Source: Cynocephalus volans
Taxonomy: Eukaryota > Chordata > Mammalia > Dermoptera > Cynocephalidae
Reading direction: 5' to 3'
NCBI RefSeq assembly: GCF_027409185.1
Contig: NC_084461.1
Coordinates: forward strand, 190,918,501-190,982,500
Length of the DNA stretch: 64,000 bases
The translations under genes and the position numbers were made by a program. Positions within the stretch are counted from its first letter, which is position 1. The number at the start of each line of letters is the position of its first letter. Of the stretch, positions 63,986-64,000 are shown piece after piece. The notes beneath the pieces are model-generated. The model ran no database searches and was not told the DNA's origin. It saw only the letters and a list, made by a program, of their open reading frames with translations.

Positions 63986-64000
63986 ACTAACAATCAGTAT

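Noticed and set aside
1..64000. CRISPR arrays, operons, phage or plasmid features
   Set aside because: No regularly spaced repeats, ribosome binding sites or dense coding exist. The sequence is mammalian nuclear DNA.

Overview
This window looks like nuclear DNA from a placental mammal. It is almost entirely non-coding. The evidence is a dense mix of ancient mammalian interspersed repeats: roughly fifty MIR fragments and about thirty-five L2 fragments on both strands, MLT1-like ERVL-MaLR LTRs, MER5A and other hAT-type DNA transposon remnants, and two old L1 fragments. CpG is depleted and there is no bacterial-style gene packing. I see no Alu, so a haplorhine primate is unlikely. I also see no rodent B1/B2, carnivore or ruminant SINE. 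The only young-looking insertions are two tRNA-derived SINEs, at 10294-10406 (monomer with a pure A tail) and 58132-58298 (dimer, minus strand), each flanked by a target-site duplication. They resemble the tRNA-Ile-type SINEs I associate with colugos or horseshoe bats. I cannot choose between these from memory.

Layout. 1-5 kb: MaLR LTRs, MIR and L2. 4.8-5.5 kb: a long pyrimidine tract and a tight minus-strand G-quadruplex motif, followed by unique sequence holding a perfect palindromic RFX X-box (5580-5593). 6.1-6.4 kb: a (TG)-rich tract. 8.1-8.5 kb: a CpG-rich to AT-rich unique block that looks like a conserved enhancer. 10.3-11.1 kb: the young SINE, a second identical X-box (10982-10995) and a plus-strand G-quadruplex motif. 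11-22 kb: MIR/L2 remnants. 22.7-23.3 kb: an unassigned, locally tandem-duplicated segment. 24.8 kb: a near-consensus CTCF motif. 27 kb: MER5A then the 3' end of an L1. 31.7-35.3 kb: three unique enhancer-like blocks. 39-40 kb: a MaLR LTR beside an L1 fragment. 42.6 kb: a 32-bp near-perfect inverted repeat. 47.9 kb: the only convincing coding signal, a candidate last coding exon on the minus strand. 50-64 kb: well-preserved L2 and MIR copies plus two more unique blocks.

No complete gene, rRNA, functional tRNA, CRISPR array or operon is present. The long open frames across the window are chance products of simple repeats and old transposons. My reading is an intronic or intergenic regulatory landscape next to, or inside, a minus-strand gene whose last exon may lie at 47876-47973. 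I found nothing that amounts to a new molecular system. The most informative leads are the isolated exon, the duplicated X-box/G4 arrangement, the inverted duplication at 42.6 kb and the tandem segment at 22.7-23.3 kb. Repeat family names and boundaries are from memory of consensus sequences and are approximate to about 10-30 bases.
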